A stretch of 64,000 nucleotides of DNA from Apostichopus japonicus (Eukaryota > Echinodermata > Holothuroidea > Aspidochirotida > Stichopodidae). The stretch is taken from positions 15,579,094 to 15,643,093 of the forward strand of contig NC_092563.1 of assembly GCF_037975245.1 (NCBI RefSeq), given 5' to 3'. The notes beneath the pieces were generated by a model that did no database searches, was not told the DNA's origin, and worked only from the letters and a program-made list of their open reading frames with translations. Shown piece after piece: positions 35,545-47,894 of the stretch; the first letter of the stretch is position 1, and each line of letters starts with the position of its first letter. The position numbers and the translations under genes are program-made.

Positions 35545-36592
35545 TTGTTGCAGATGAAACGATATGACCTGTTAGTATTTGTCTGTCACAGTATGCTACA
35601 CTGGAAACAGATCTGCAAAGACGTGTTGAGTAAATAACTTACAACTCATTACATTTATTTTCATATGATTACAAGGTCATATTTTGTTTTTTGTGTTGAA
35701 ACCAATAGTAACAATTACTATTTTTTCTGACAAACTATTTGTGGTTGAGTTATCCACTTATATCTATTGTACATGATGTGAAGTAAGGAAACTAATATTT
35801 TTTCTGTGAAATTTAACGAAGGGAACCTGTTCTCCTTGGTTGAAACAGTGAATGTTATGGTGGGATACAGTCCTATTAAGTGCAAGGATTATTAACATTT
35901 TGTCATATTGATTGCATTTTGCACAGTTTGCTCTCAAGATTGTCTATGAGTGTCATGAATTGATTTATTACCAACTAAAAAAAAGAGTGTTTTATGCCAC
36001 TAAGTGTTTTGAAAAAAAGTCAAAGGTGGTGGTGCCTTGTTTTAAGGTGAAATGTCAAGAGCCATTTCCAGAGGCAGGGGAAAGTGTAACCAGAGCATAA
36101 CCTGGTTAATGTTTTGTATAGTTATCATTTCCTTTTATTTTCCACCTTTTGTTTTTATCCATTTAATCATTTTCTTTTGTTTGTTTGTTTTTATTCATTT
36201 GACAATGAATAACCTTTACTTGGTAGATTTATGAGTTCCCTTAATTTTCACTTTTATTGCTAACTACTACATGGCAACAGTTAGTGGTCGGGTGGCCCTG
36301 TGTGACCTGTCTTTTTCTTAAGCTAAGTAATTGTTTTGCGTGGTCCTATTTTCTAGGAATATATGAGTGGCTCCAAGAGTCTATCCTTTTCAGAACCGTG
36401 GGTTAAATAGACAATTTTATAACTTTTGTTTGGTTAGATAGGAATGTTTTGGTGATAGATGATTATTTTAAATGTACCAAAGGACACCATAAATTAAGTA
36501 ATGTGTCTGGTAAATTATGTATTAAGTATTAATTGACAGCTGGTTGGTCACTGGACCTCAGATACCAGGAAGTGGAGGGCAAGCTGGTCTAG
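35545..36592 (+). other. Non-coding 3' internal region of the retrotransposon
   Basis: No credible gene and no env-like frame. AT-rich, with T-rich stretches near 36120-36210. Confidence 0.6.
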
Positions 36593-36610
36593 AGTAGGAG
36601 GGGGGAAAGT
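36593..36610 (+). other. Polypurine tract
   Basis: GAGTAGGAGGGGGGAAAG directly precedes TTGAGAC, where the 3' LTR probably begins (TG at 36611). Such tracts prime plus-strand synthesis in LTR elements. Confidence 0.65.
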
Positions 36611-37853
36611 TGAGACAAAGACTAAATCATGAATATTCAATGAACCAAGCTTTGTGTTTAATTGGTTTAAGGTGGTCATGTGTGAGTTGCCTTGTACTAT
36701 TATTATGGGATGAATTCTTATTATTATGGGATGTATTCTTATTATTATGGGATGGAGTGAATAAGGTAGCATGGTAGGGGGAAATTAAGATAAGACACTG
36801 ATGCCGAGTTAAGTTTACAGTAGTTACAGTAGTTAGAGGAGAAGAAGGGAAGGATTAAGTTTGTAATAGTTAGAGGAGAAGAGGGGAAGGATTAACTTTG
36901 AAATGGTTGGGCACGAGATCATAATTATTTTCTTAGACTAACTTCATCAGTAATAGAGTAGAGGACCAGTATTAAATTAATTAGAAGTTAAATGGACACT
37001 TAATTGAAGCTATTTAGAAGTTAAATGGACACTTAATTGAAGCTATTTACCCATGGAGTTTTTATAGAAGTTTAGTGAATACCTGGAGCTTGTTCTACAA
37101 ATGGATATTCTATTTTAGTAAAAGCCTGGAGCTGTTTTACAAGGAAATTTCATATTTAATAAATTGAATCACCCGGAGCTGTACCAATGGAGGCAGAACT
37201 CTATTTCATCCTGTACTAATATCTGGCAACGATATAATTTTCTGTTGTGATGGAACTGAACTATAAATTCCCATTTTAATTCAATGTTTGGATCCGGAAG
37301 TGAACCCCTGTGATGACCCAACCCGAGTGATCAACAGTTTCTCCTAGAGACGCCCCAAGCTGAGACGCCCCAAGAGGTTATTTCCCCGAGTAGCGAGCTG
37401 TCCAGAGAACCACCCAATCCAGAGACGTCCCCAACTAAGTGAACCGCCCTAGAAGTTTCCCAAGGAGACAATTTCGTTCTCAAATTGTATTCGGTCGACC
37501 CGCGCCGCGATTTTGTTATTATTTTCGTTGGGACTGATAAGTATTATTTTTCCATTAAGTTCAGTGGAGTCGTTATAAGAAGTAAGATTTCCGAGATATG
37601 TAAGTTACACCCATTTATATAATTTCACATTAAGTTAAAGTAACCCCATTGATATTAATACAACGTTCATGTGCATCGTAAACACACCACTTTACCTTTA
37701 TTTGTTTGTTTTTGTGTGAGCATTCCGCCTTTTTAATTTGTCCCCACGATCTCAGAGTAAATCGGCCCTACCCTGATTTGGAGGTGCCACTTGTAATCTT
37801 CCCAAACCTAAAAATATATTTAAGCCTCGTCACTGCGTTTTTGACCGGCTACA
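36611..37853 (+). repeat. 3' LTR
   Basis: Begins TGAGAC after the polypurine tract and ends GGCTACA. Bases 36737-37853 match the 5' LTR. It contains a 33-bp tandem duplication near 37016-37048 and three tandem TATTATTATGGGATG units at 36697-36755, of which the 5' LTR keeps only the last. The exact start is uncertain because the 5' LTR lacks the first ~126 bp. Confidence 0.85.
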
Positions 37854-38169
37854 TAAACAACCACTGCCCTGTGTCTGCCAGTGTTTACCCAATAATAATC
37901 GGAAAGTCCTTCCGACACCCCTACAAGTCTTAACCATGTTCCATGGTACAGGCGCGGATCCATGTAGGTGGTGTACAGGGATAGAAAATGGAACATAGTC
38001 ATTTATGAGCGCTGTATATAGATGGCATGACGTACAAAGGGCACTGTCAATTCCGAACACATTCCCTATGCTTAATTATGTAACAAATCGTTAATAAAAA
38101 CATAGTTTAAGATATCCTTGATATACCAGAAGGCATATATGAGAGACTTACGTCATCATCTTTTACCCC

Positions 38170-38445
38170 ATCAAATACTACCTACAATGCTTACTAAAAA
38201 TCCCTCCTAACATGATTTCTTGCAATGTTTCTTAAAATGCTTCATATAATACTACATCCTACAATGCTTCCTAAAATGCCTCCTAATATGATATTCCTAC
38301 AATGTTACCTAAAATGCTTCCTATTATACCGTCCTCCAATGCTTCCTATTAAAAATACGACCTACAATGCATTCCTAAAATACCTTCTATAATGCTTCCT
38401 AAAATGCTTCCTCAAGTGCTTCTTCCTACAATGCTTCCTAAATTA
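38170..38445 (+). repeat. Degenerate minisatellite (TTCCTA[C/A]AATGC)n
   Basis: More than a dozen imperfect units of roughly 11-22 bp reading CTACAATGCTTCCTAAAATG and variants, immediately 3' of the LTR element. Confidence 0.85.
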
Positions 38446-39619
38446 CAAACCCTGGGGGTGGGGGTGCTCCCGCACCCCTTTAACTACTCTCTGCCTAAGT
38501 CATGTTGCCCCAACTTGTATACCCCATACTGACCATAGTAGCCTAAGGATTTTCAACAGTTCAAATGCAGTATTCAATAACACAATTCAATAACATTCTC
38601 ATATTTCTGGCATAATAAGTCATACACATTCCACCAGAAAAGAAATGGATTGTCATTTCGTGTATGGTTTGCTCTATCAAAGTATAGTAGGCTATAGAAA
38701 GGCAAAAACAAGAACAGAAAACAGAGAATAAAATGCAACTATTTCTCGTAACATCACACGTCGTCGAATAATAGCTGTTTTCTGGTAAAACTCACCATTT
38801 GGGAGACTGTTCCACAGTCCTGCATTCGTGATTTTTCCAATAATGTCAGCTGTTTTAAGCGCTATATACTATATGCACATCGTATTGGTGTGTGTGTGTA
38901 GTGTATCAGCTCGGCAAGCATGCATAATATCACCAGATTGAGCCCTATCTCTGCTAGTCAAAACGTTTCATTATAAATTTCGTCTTACGAGCCAATAAAT
39001 GGCAGAAATTTCTTTGCGAATGCGAAAACCACCTTCCACGTGTGTTGTACACTGCAGCAGCTAACTCATATCTCTGTCTTGTACACAGCCTTCTCTTATA
39101 CATGCTCATTGTAGATAACAGAGATCTAAATTAATATGAAACGTACTCACATAATTAGTTCTACACTGTCAAATGCAACGCGTGCGCCATACTATAGTGC
39201 AGCTAATGAAGCATGGTTTGTAACGGACTGCACTGTTTGAATAGGGGTGTAAAGTTTATATATGAAACTATAAATGAAACTATCTTTGTTAATTGTTATT
39301 GTTAAAGGGGGTAACGAGGGAAATAACCCCTTTATGGAAAATTGAGCTCTGTTATCATAACTGTGTAAAAATGTCTACGCAACGTAGGCCAAGATCGACT
39401 TTACGAAGGGATATATGTTATAGTATATAATAAACATAATTGTTCAGGGATGTCTATGTCTCCACAGTGTATTTAGATTGTGCAGAAATACACCTTGAAA
39501 TAAGCCAATTATGTCTGGAGTGCTACTTTAAAACCAAATTGAAAGATGAAAATTGGTTTCCGGCACATTTGCGACATGCTTGATTGTTCGTGTTTTTCGA
39601 AGGTATGAATCAATATGCT

Positions 39620-40215
39620 GGTACATGTATGTATGTATGTATTTTAGTTCCTCATGCAAGCAGGAACTCGCGAAGAAGCCATCATTGGCTTATCAAAGCC
39701 GCAAGCTGACCGAAGTCAGTCTCTTGTAATGTAATGTAATGTAATGTAATGTAATGTAAATAAAATCTTATATAGCGCACTACGCGCGATGCATCTGTGC
39801 GCTTTACAAACAATCTAGAAAATACAATGCCATAAAACAATAAAAAGAAAAAACAGTAAATACAAAATACCAACTACAGAAATATACAGGACTATGAGAT
39901 CGAAAAACTATTTAAAGTACTCGTGCAGCGAAAAGCGATAAAGCAAGATTGACTACAAAATCTACAAATTGAATGCTAAAAAGTGAAAATTCCAATTGAA
40001 ATCTATAGAACCAAAAAACCAACACGACAGAACAATATAAAACAGATATAAACAGGAATATGAGTGGAATCACTATTTAACGTCCATGATTATGAACTGT
40101 CAATTGTCAACAACTCTGTAACTGGACGACATACATTAATCTTGGAGTGACTCGAACCGGGACCTTATGATTGAAAGGCACCGGCGTTAATCACTGAGCT
40201 AACACTCCTATATGC
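39620..40215 (-). mobile_element. tRNA-derived SINE, interrupted by a second insertion
   Basis: On the minus strand, 40212-40148 gives a tRNA-like head: GGAGTG, TTAGCTCAGTGATTAACGCC (A-box type), GGTTCGAGTC (B box), CACTCC. The body runs to a (TACA)n tail at 39625-39645. The same body and tail lie uninterrupted at 50690-50940. Relative to that copy, about 350 bp are inserted at 39725-40075. The anticodon arm is irregular (4-bp stem, 8-base loop), so this is a SINE head, not a working tRNA. Confidence 0.75.
39725..40075 (-). mobile_element. SINE-like insertion with (TAATG)n end
   Basis: Sequence absent from the uninterrupted copy at 50.8 kb. It starts with six TAATG units, then CTTATATAGCGCAC and GTGCGCTTTACA, a 3'-end pattern shared with the fragment at about 8783-8850. 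Read on the minus strand, the pentanucleotide run is the tail. Confidence 0.6.
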
Positions 40216-42460
40216 CTGGTGAGCGGATGACCTGGGGTTCGAGGTGGGGCTTCAGCCCGGTGTCGGAGTTAAATATATGGACCTACAAAAAATGTGTTTT
40301 CCCATTGAGCTTATGGCCTACATGTGTATTAGACTGCATTGTCCTGTTACTTCAATTGAGTGGCGTGCACAGGATTTCAAGTAGAGGGCTAAACCTTTGT
40401 GGAAGGGTCAGAGACGAATGAAGGAATTGAAAAGGAGGGAGTTGCACTGGGGTCACTGAAATGAAGATGGGAGGGGGTTGAACCATTGGCGGGGGGTTGA
40501 AATTTAGTCAAACGATGTATTATAAGTAATGTTTATGTCTATACAAGTAGCCCTAACAGCGATGTTTTGCTAATAAAAACTTTGTGTGAGGTTGAAAACA
40601 AAGGGGGAAGAGAAGGTTACCCCCGTAGTGGTGGTCCAATTCGTCCCCGGCTGAATGCAAAATCCGTGAGTAAACCATATCCGTGACTGAACCATATCCC
40701 ATCGACAAACAAACCTCCCCTCCCCCTTGCGCACGCAACTGATGAACTTCAGCTGTTGAAAGCGTCATTCCTCAAAAGGAAGAGGCATCCTGCTACTTCC
40801 TCTCCTTACATTCCTTCTCCCAGGCCATATGAAGTACCCCACTGGACGGACGCCAAGATGATAAAGGTCAAAACTGGGGTAACACAAAAAATAAATTAAT
40901 AATAATAATAATAACAACAATATAATCACAATGTGTCATAAACATATACTACTACTAGGAAGTACTTGATAAGAACTTGAAGATTTAAGGTTAGCAATGG
41001 TTCGTATATATTTTTCGTATATATTTTGCTTTGTATCTCAGTTATACTGTGTAGTATTTCAATGACGCTGAACTGGTAAAAAATACAAATGAAATAAAAT
41101 GAAATAAAAATAACTACAATTTTAACATATGCATTCATGTTGAAAACATTTCACTATTGCAAGCAGTTTACTGTCACAGTTAGTTCATGGATTAATAAAA
41201 ATATGATGATCATAATCATAACGGCAGTTACAACGTTGGGACTTGATCGTTCTACGTATACGTAAAACAATTGCTGTATTAGCAACACACCTGCTTATGC
41301 TCAGTGTTATTACCAGACTTAAAAAAAGCTTATGCAGCCAGAAGACAGAAGGTAGATATATGTCCTGTCTACAATTTGTAAAGGAGTCCTCTGGGAGGCC
41401 CCCGGACCCTTTGTCCACCTCGACCAGGCGGCCCATCGATCTTGGGGGCTCTTGACCTTAGGGACCCATATGCCTCAATTGCCCAATGGATAAGCCGGCA
41501 CTGTACGTAACCCCATATAAGACGCCACATTATCTAACATATTCACATAACACATAACAATAGCGTCATCACACAGTTCCATCAAGGCGTATGTTAATCA
41601 GTGTATGACTCCGAGTGTTCAGACTCGGATGGACATGCATGGGCTTAGAATTCACTCTATAGACACAACCGTTCATCTGTGAAAAAAATCTGTGTGTAAT
41701 ATTTTCTGCTCAATTTTATCCTGTCTCGGATATGTGTGAACGGGTGGGGAGTTACTTTGAATATCAACGTGGCACACGTACAACATTTCTTTTTTCAATT
41801 ATTGTAGTTACGATATTGCATCGATACTTGTTCACATTGCCTTGACTTCTTAAGAACTCACAGGAGGGGTGGGGGACGGGGTAATTCATGCTAGGAACCT
41901 TCACCCGCGTGATTATATTCCACTTTATGGCGGGGTGTGGTTCATGTGAGTGTCAGTCCCACTACCCCCCCCCCCCACCTCCTTGGGATGGAAAAAGATT
42001 TACAGGTGATAATTTTGTTTTAAGATAAAACAGTCGAAACATCGATAAATAACTGAAAATTTTTAACTTTTGAGTCAAAGTTGAAACTTTGATACCAAAT
42101 TTGAAAAAAAGTTGAAATTATTCAATCGATATTTCGATATAAAGAGCCAAACATTCGAGATCAAATTGAGATAAATAGCTAAAATTTCGATATAGATAAT
42201 CTCATGTGGATCACCGTAGCATCTACAAAGCTAAAATTCTTTAGGAGAATAACCCCCTCCCCCTCCAAACCCCACCGGTTTTCCCCTCCTACTCCCGCTC
42301 CACCACCTTCACATGTAGACAGCTAGAAGTTTGGTTATTATAACCAAACTATTTGGTTAACAAAAATTTATTCAATAGTGAGAGATATAGGAATTTATTT
42401 TTCTTTCATCTTTTGCTCTTTGGATTTTATTCTATTTGTCTTTTTGCGTTACTTTCTTAG

Positions 42461-45400
42461 TCATTTCTTTTTGCTCACAAACTTTATTGCAGCTTCTAAA
42501 AATTCTTTGCCTTGCCAAAATTCCACTAGGTTATCACACTCTTGTTTGTTGACTTTCTTCAGCAGGTCCTTCTCCCATCCTCGAACAATTCCTTTTGTAG
42601 AACGCATCGACTATAAAAACAAAATAACAAAAAATATATATACCTATATATATCTTAATAAATAAATGAGAAATCTACGGTGGTCATAAGGTGACATGCG
42701 AGATTTAGAGTTACCATGTTAGCATGAAATATTAATTTTTTGTCGAGATGCCGAGTTACGCTAACTTGACATCTCGATAAAATTTGTCAAACTGTCGAGT
42801 TACCATGTTACATCAAACTCGGTATCTCGACAGAACTGTGATTTTTTTTGTCCAGATACCGAGTTACACTAACTTGACATCTCAAAGTAGGCTATATAAT
42901 TTTACCGACAAAAATCAAAATTTTGTCGAGATGTCGAGTTAGGTGTAACATGGCAACTCGACGCTTTGACGAATTTTAAAGAGATGTCAAGGTAGCGTCA
43001 CTATGTATCTCGACAAAAATTCAATATTTGTCGAGATGTCGTGTTATGCTAACATGGTAACTCTACATCTCGCATGTCACCTTGTGACCGCCGTAGAAAT
43101 GACACGAATCTATCATTCCTGAAATAATTGAGGACTATTACTTTCAAACTGAAGACGTTGGGACTGTTTCCCTGAGAATATTAACGTGGCCCAGATAAAC
43201 AACACCATATTTTAACCAACAATAACATTAAACTTGTTATGTTGTTTTTCTGGCCCGTGACAAAAAGAAATAATAATCCACCCAAAATGTTCCACTAATC
43301 GAGTATGGACTCCAAAGTCCTTATAGGTTCGATGCTTCACCGGCATTTTATACCCTGCATATTGGTCAAACTAGGTATAGTTAGATGTTGGTTTCTCTTT
43401 ATAGCCCTTTGCTCCAGGCGCGTAGCCAAGGGGGGGCGTATGGGGCAGCCGCCCCCCCCCCACCCTTAAGCATATTTTTTTTTTTTAATTTTAATGTTTT
43501 ATGATATCGCTATTATTTTCAAAAGAGAAAATGCTAAGATGCAACTTACAAGGCCTGGGAAGTGCCATTTCCAGCGATCTGGGAGGCATTTTCAGGCAAA
43601 ATTTTCTTGTACGCTTCGCGCCAATCATGGTGGCGCTACGTTTAGGTAGTTTGCAATGCCGAATCTACAGTTTCGCCCTCCCTTGGCAAATTCCTGGCTA
43701 CGCGCCTGCTTTGCTCCAGCCAATGTTTCTGTGTAGCACTTGCAAACAAATGAATTTGAGAAGCCCTGCTGCAGATCCTTACCTGTGGTGGTAGCTCACT
43801 ATGCTGAGCTACTCTGTGTCTTACTTCTTCATCAAAAGATCTATTCGGGAAAACTTCCGTTACAAGGCCGCAGTCTTTGGCTTCCTGAGCAGAAAGCTTC
43901 TTACCAAACAGCAGTACCTCATTGGCCTATAATTATCAAGAAATGGATATATTCACGATACTTTTACGTGTTCTATGTGAACTTAATATTTAATATTGAC
44001 TGTATATGTGGTGACTCTTATATATTCACAAACAATCAATCATTTCTGTGAAATTCATAATTTAATATGGCAGAGCTAATCATACTTGCAGTAATGGAGA
44101 AGCAACACGCTAACCATTTATAGAAATACATCATATACTTGTCCTGTTAAAAAAGTTTAAAAATGAGATTTGTGACTAAAAATTAAGTCGGGCCGAGTGG
44201 GTATAAGAATCAGCCTGCACCATAAAAGAGAAAATCTGCAGGTACTCGAAACGACATGAAAAAACGGTAATGGGTATAGTCGTATGTGTATCATTGGCCA
44301 CAGTGTCCCGGCGACAGGTTTGCGCCTGCGCATTAACAGTCATTAATGGTTTATATTGGTCATGACCGTTTACTAAGAATATCATCATAAAACAAATACT
44401 AATTAGAGAATTGGAAAGTAAGAAATGGAGAGCGAAGCCATGTGCCCTATTTTGTAGAAGTGGTCCTCGTAGGCCCATACCTTGTACCTCCCAGGTAAAA
44501 TAAGCCCCTCCCTTGAACCTCCCAGGTAAATTGATTGTTATATCGATTGTATACGCCAACCATATTGTCCGTATATAGAGGATGAAATTCGAGTATGTCA
44601 CTACACTTTGATTTGCTTTCGTAAATTTTGAAACTCGTTGGGTTTCTGAGATGTGAGGTTTCACGAATGCGAAAAACATTTTTTTTTTGTAAAACCATTT
44701 TAAACACCTGTCCAGCAGTGAAGAGTACGAATCCAAATTCATTGTGGTACAAGTGTTGTTACTTATATGTAATATGTGTTATCCTGTAGAAATGAAAAAT
44801 ACATTTCAGATCCAAATAGTGCACAACATTTAAATTGAATATTCAAAAAAACACTGTGAGGGCAAACTTAAGGTATTTTCGATATTATATATTACAAAAT
44901 ATTTCTTATCATAACGAGTACAGGAGGAAACGGGACTAAAGTAACCAAATATAGAAATCACGTCAGTTGCCATCGTGGCACTTTCTACGGTGGCTTATAG
45001 AGGACTTGGACAAATAATTTATTCGACCACTATCTCAAATTGTGCCTTTTCTATCTCAAAAAGTACAACAACAAAACAATGGGTTACGGATACATAAAAA
45101 ATAGTTGGTTGAGCAGGAAAATCTACATTTAGAAAATGTTTTGTTTACCTTTCAAAATGTTGTTGTTGTTGTTTCTAAATGATGTGATCTATACAGCAAC
45201 GGTTACACGGTAACTTTACCCCAGTATCAACTCTGACAGAATATAAGTGAATTTTATTCAAATGTATATGCCATTCTCCTTCCATCATTCCTGTTACCAT
45301 TTTTATATCCACCTACCACAGCAAATACACAGACACATGCACACATACTCACATACTCACAAACATGCCTTGAATATACAGAGGAACTATAACATGTTGC

Positions 45401-47851
45401 TTCATTCACCAACTTATCCACCACGCAAAAATAAAAAAAGGAAACTTACTTTGGCATATCCCATAATCTTTGGGAATAGGTGGGACGAGCAGCCTTCAGG
45501 ACCAAGTCCCAGGACAGTGAAAGGGGTCATGAATGTAGCCTGGCACAAAAAGTAAATTTAAAGGAATGTATAACTAACGTATATAAGGCTATAGCTTAAT
45601 ATAAAATCATAGGCCTCGATGTTGAAGTCATGCATGGGATTCCGGGCTTACAGGGCGTGCCGTAGCCCTAACATGCATATTAAAACACCGTGATAGACCA
45701 CGCTTCTATACTGATTCATAATGTTGAATAAAGGAACGCCGGTATTGCAAATATACGGTGCCCGATACCACTGTGAGGCCACTTCAGACTGTGGTTATAA
45801 ATATGTAAATATTCATGATGAACTATGGTGGCAGCCATAAAGGTTTTATCGCTTAATACCTTTGTAGTCGCCGCCCTTCATGAATATTGATAAGATACAA
45901 CGTACGTCATCCACATCTGAGTGTAAAGATTGCAAACTCAAGATGATCATTTTTGACGTATTGATTCGTTTGAACTGAATTTATCGACGTTCAAATAATT
46001 AAAGTTCACATGCCTTTAAATATGCTATCAAGTCCAAAACTGGTCACAAATATATGTTCAAATTCCAACTAACATTTTATTTCCAGTCTCAAGGAATTTG
46101 TCCACAACTGATGTATTTCCTTGTCTAATGTGACATAGTATGCAATATCTGGAAATATTCATTTAGAAAATCGGAATTTTACAGGAAAAAATATGTGGTT
46201 GATTACTTGTAACACTTTTTTTTATGCCATGTTAAAATACACTGGCGACCTCAAATGCGTAAATTTAATCACTCTCGCCGGCTTCAGTTGGTCACGGTTA
46301 GATCCCTATAGAAAACACATTAGGGAAGGAACAACCAGTTCATATCAGCTAAAGGTTTTTCGCATTTGGTGTAGACCGCCAAGTAAAAATATTCTCCATA
46401 CTGTGACGGAGGAACTTCATTTTAATAAATAAATGACATTGACCAATTTATAGCATTATAGTTGCCGTGTCTTGATCTACTTACCTTGTCTGATGCATAC
46501 ACAACGTCACAGAGGGCTAGCGTAGTTACAGCCAAGCCCATGGCAGGACCATTTACTGCTGCTATAAGTGGCTTGGGGAAGTCTATGAAACTTTCCATGT
46601 ATTTCCTGTATAAAAGAACATTTTTTATTTACTGTTATTGTTTTTGTGTGTATTTGTGCGTGTCCGCGCGTGTGTGTAAGCTCCACAGAATGCACAAGGT
46701 GACTTCATTTTGTCTCAGCCGATTTAGTGGTCAAAATCACATGTCTGCTTGCCCCTGACACCTCGTGGGCCCCCATGGTACACTGCCCCACGGGGGAAGA
46801 TACGAACAATGATGCTATAGGCACACATCGGTGTTACTTGTAGCATATAATTCCTGTATCCAGCAACAAAAACGGTCTACACAGCTCGTATACGTAGCTG
46901 AAGTTATCATACTATAATCTGTTTTGAAGATTTATATGAAATCGAACACTAATAATGGTATGCATGGTTTCATACCAGTGACTTTAGTCAGTAGATCGAT
47001 ATAACATCGATAACATCAGCTGATATACGAGGGGACAATTGTAAGGTTCATGATCATAGTAACACCCCCCCCCCCACCTCTCCCCACCTCATTAAACTAG
47101 GATATAATGTACTTGTGCTCCCACGACAACGAAGATAAACATGTTTCATTAATGTTCGATGAGTTAATCCCATCACCATTTTACATTTCACATCTTTCGT
47201 TTGTTTTAATTATTTACCATACTATCAGACTATGGCCGCCGGCTTGGCCGAGCCATGTCGGGCCACTGGTTCATATAGGTCACCGTAACAGCTATTAGAT
47301 GTCTTCATTTCCCTTATATTCCCTTAATAAATATATGATGAAATACATTATTTAAACCTCCCATATTTCTTCGAGCCCCGTAATTTACCCTGGTTGAGTG
47401 GCCTGTAGTCCCCCCCCCCCCCACCTCACCAGGTATAGCTATAACATCACACTTCAAGTCTTCTCCTTTGTATATAAAAACTGCACAGGAACACGAAAGA
47501 TGAAGTGTTTCTCTTCAATGACGCAATCACGAGCTCATGCAAGTCATCTCCCACCCCCCCCCTTCTCCCCAACTCCCAACTCATCATGATTCCTTCCCAC
47601 GTACCCTACCACTTAGCGTCTTTACATACATGCGTTCATTTTGACTTTATAAGGATTCTGGTATGGGTTTGCAAGCATGAATAGGCCTATGTAAAACTTA
47701 GTGAACATGTAAACTTACTGCAATACAGACCCCCCTAGTTCGCAAGTTTCTTTGAGTTGTTGACGTGATGGAATGTGGGCCAAGTTGTTCAAATCATTAC
47801 CACTGCTAAAGTATTCACCTGCACCTGTGGTAGTCAAGAGTTGATATGTAT

Positions 47852-47894
<43 letters not shown>

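Larger units (their letters stand above)
28365..37853 (+). mobile_element. Ty3/Gypsy LTR retrotransposon, PNMA-like Gag, recent but broken copy
   Basis: Order is 5' LTR, primer-binding site, gag, protease, reverse transcriptase, RNase H, integrase, Pro-rich tail, polypurine tract, 3' LTR. RT-RH-IN order marks Ty3/Gypsy (Metaviridae). No env frame is seen between 35545 and 36600. The LTRs differ at two substitutions over about 1.08 kb plus a 33-bp tandem duplication in the 3' LTR, suggesting recent insertion. The 5' LTR lacks about 126 bp present at the start of the 3' LTR, and no target duplication was found, so the 5' end appears truncated. Three frame breaks exist: a 65-bp duplication in gag, a single-base shift in the second zinc knuckle, and a single-base shift between RT and RNase H. 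Confidence 0.95.
37854..42460. other. Intergenic repeats between the retrotransposon and ECI2
   Basis: No coding exon recognised. Contains a degenerate minisatellite (38170-38445) and a nested SINE pair (39620-40215). A lone hAT-type right end (AAGCCGGCACTG at about 41493-41504) has no clear partner. Confidence 0.5.

Noticed and set aside
35545-36600. env-like gene in the retrotransposon
   Set aside because: Only short frames of about 60 codons, with no signal peptide plus transmembrane layout.
38170-38445. Regular repeats considered as a CRISPR-like array
   Set aside because: Units are contiguous and degenerate with no unique spacers, in a eukaryotic genome.
40145-40215. Functional tRNA gene
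   Set aside because: A and B boxes are present, but the anticodon arm has a 4-bp stem and 8-base loop, and the sequence continues into a repeated SINE body.
41275-41504. Possible hAT element ending AAGCCGGCACTG with TACGTAA-like flanks
   Set aside because: The right end looks like a hAT terminus, but the matching left end is absent and the flank match is 7 of 8 without a terminus beside it.
44176-44742. 188-codon open frame on the minus strand in ECI2 intron 7
   Set aside because: No recognisable family, lies within an intron of a well-supported gene, contains a duplicated CCTCCCAGGTAAA stretch and has no good coding composition.
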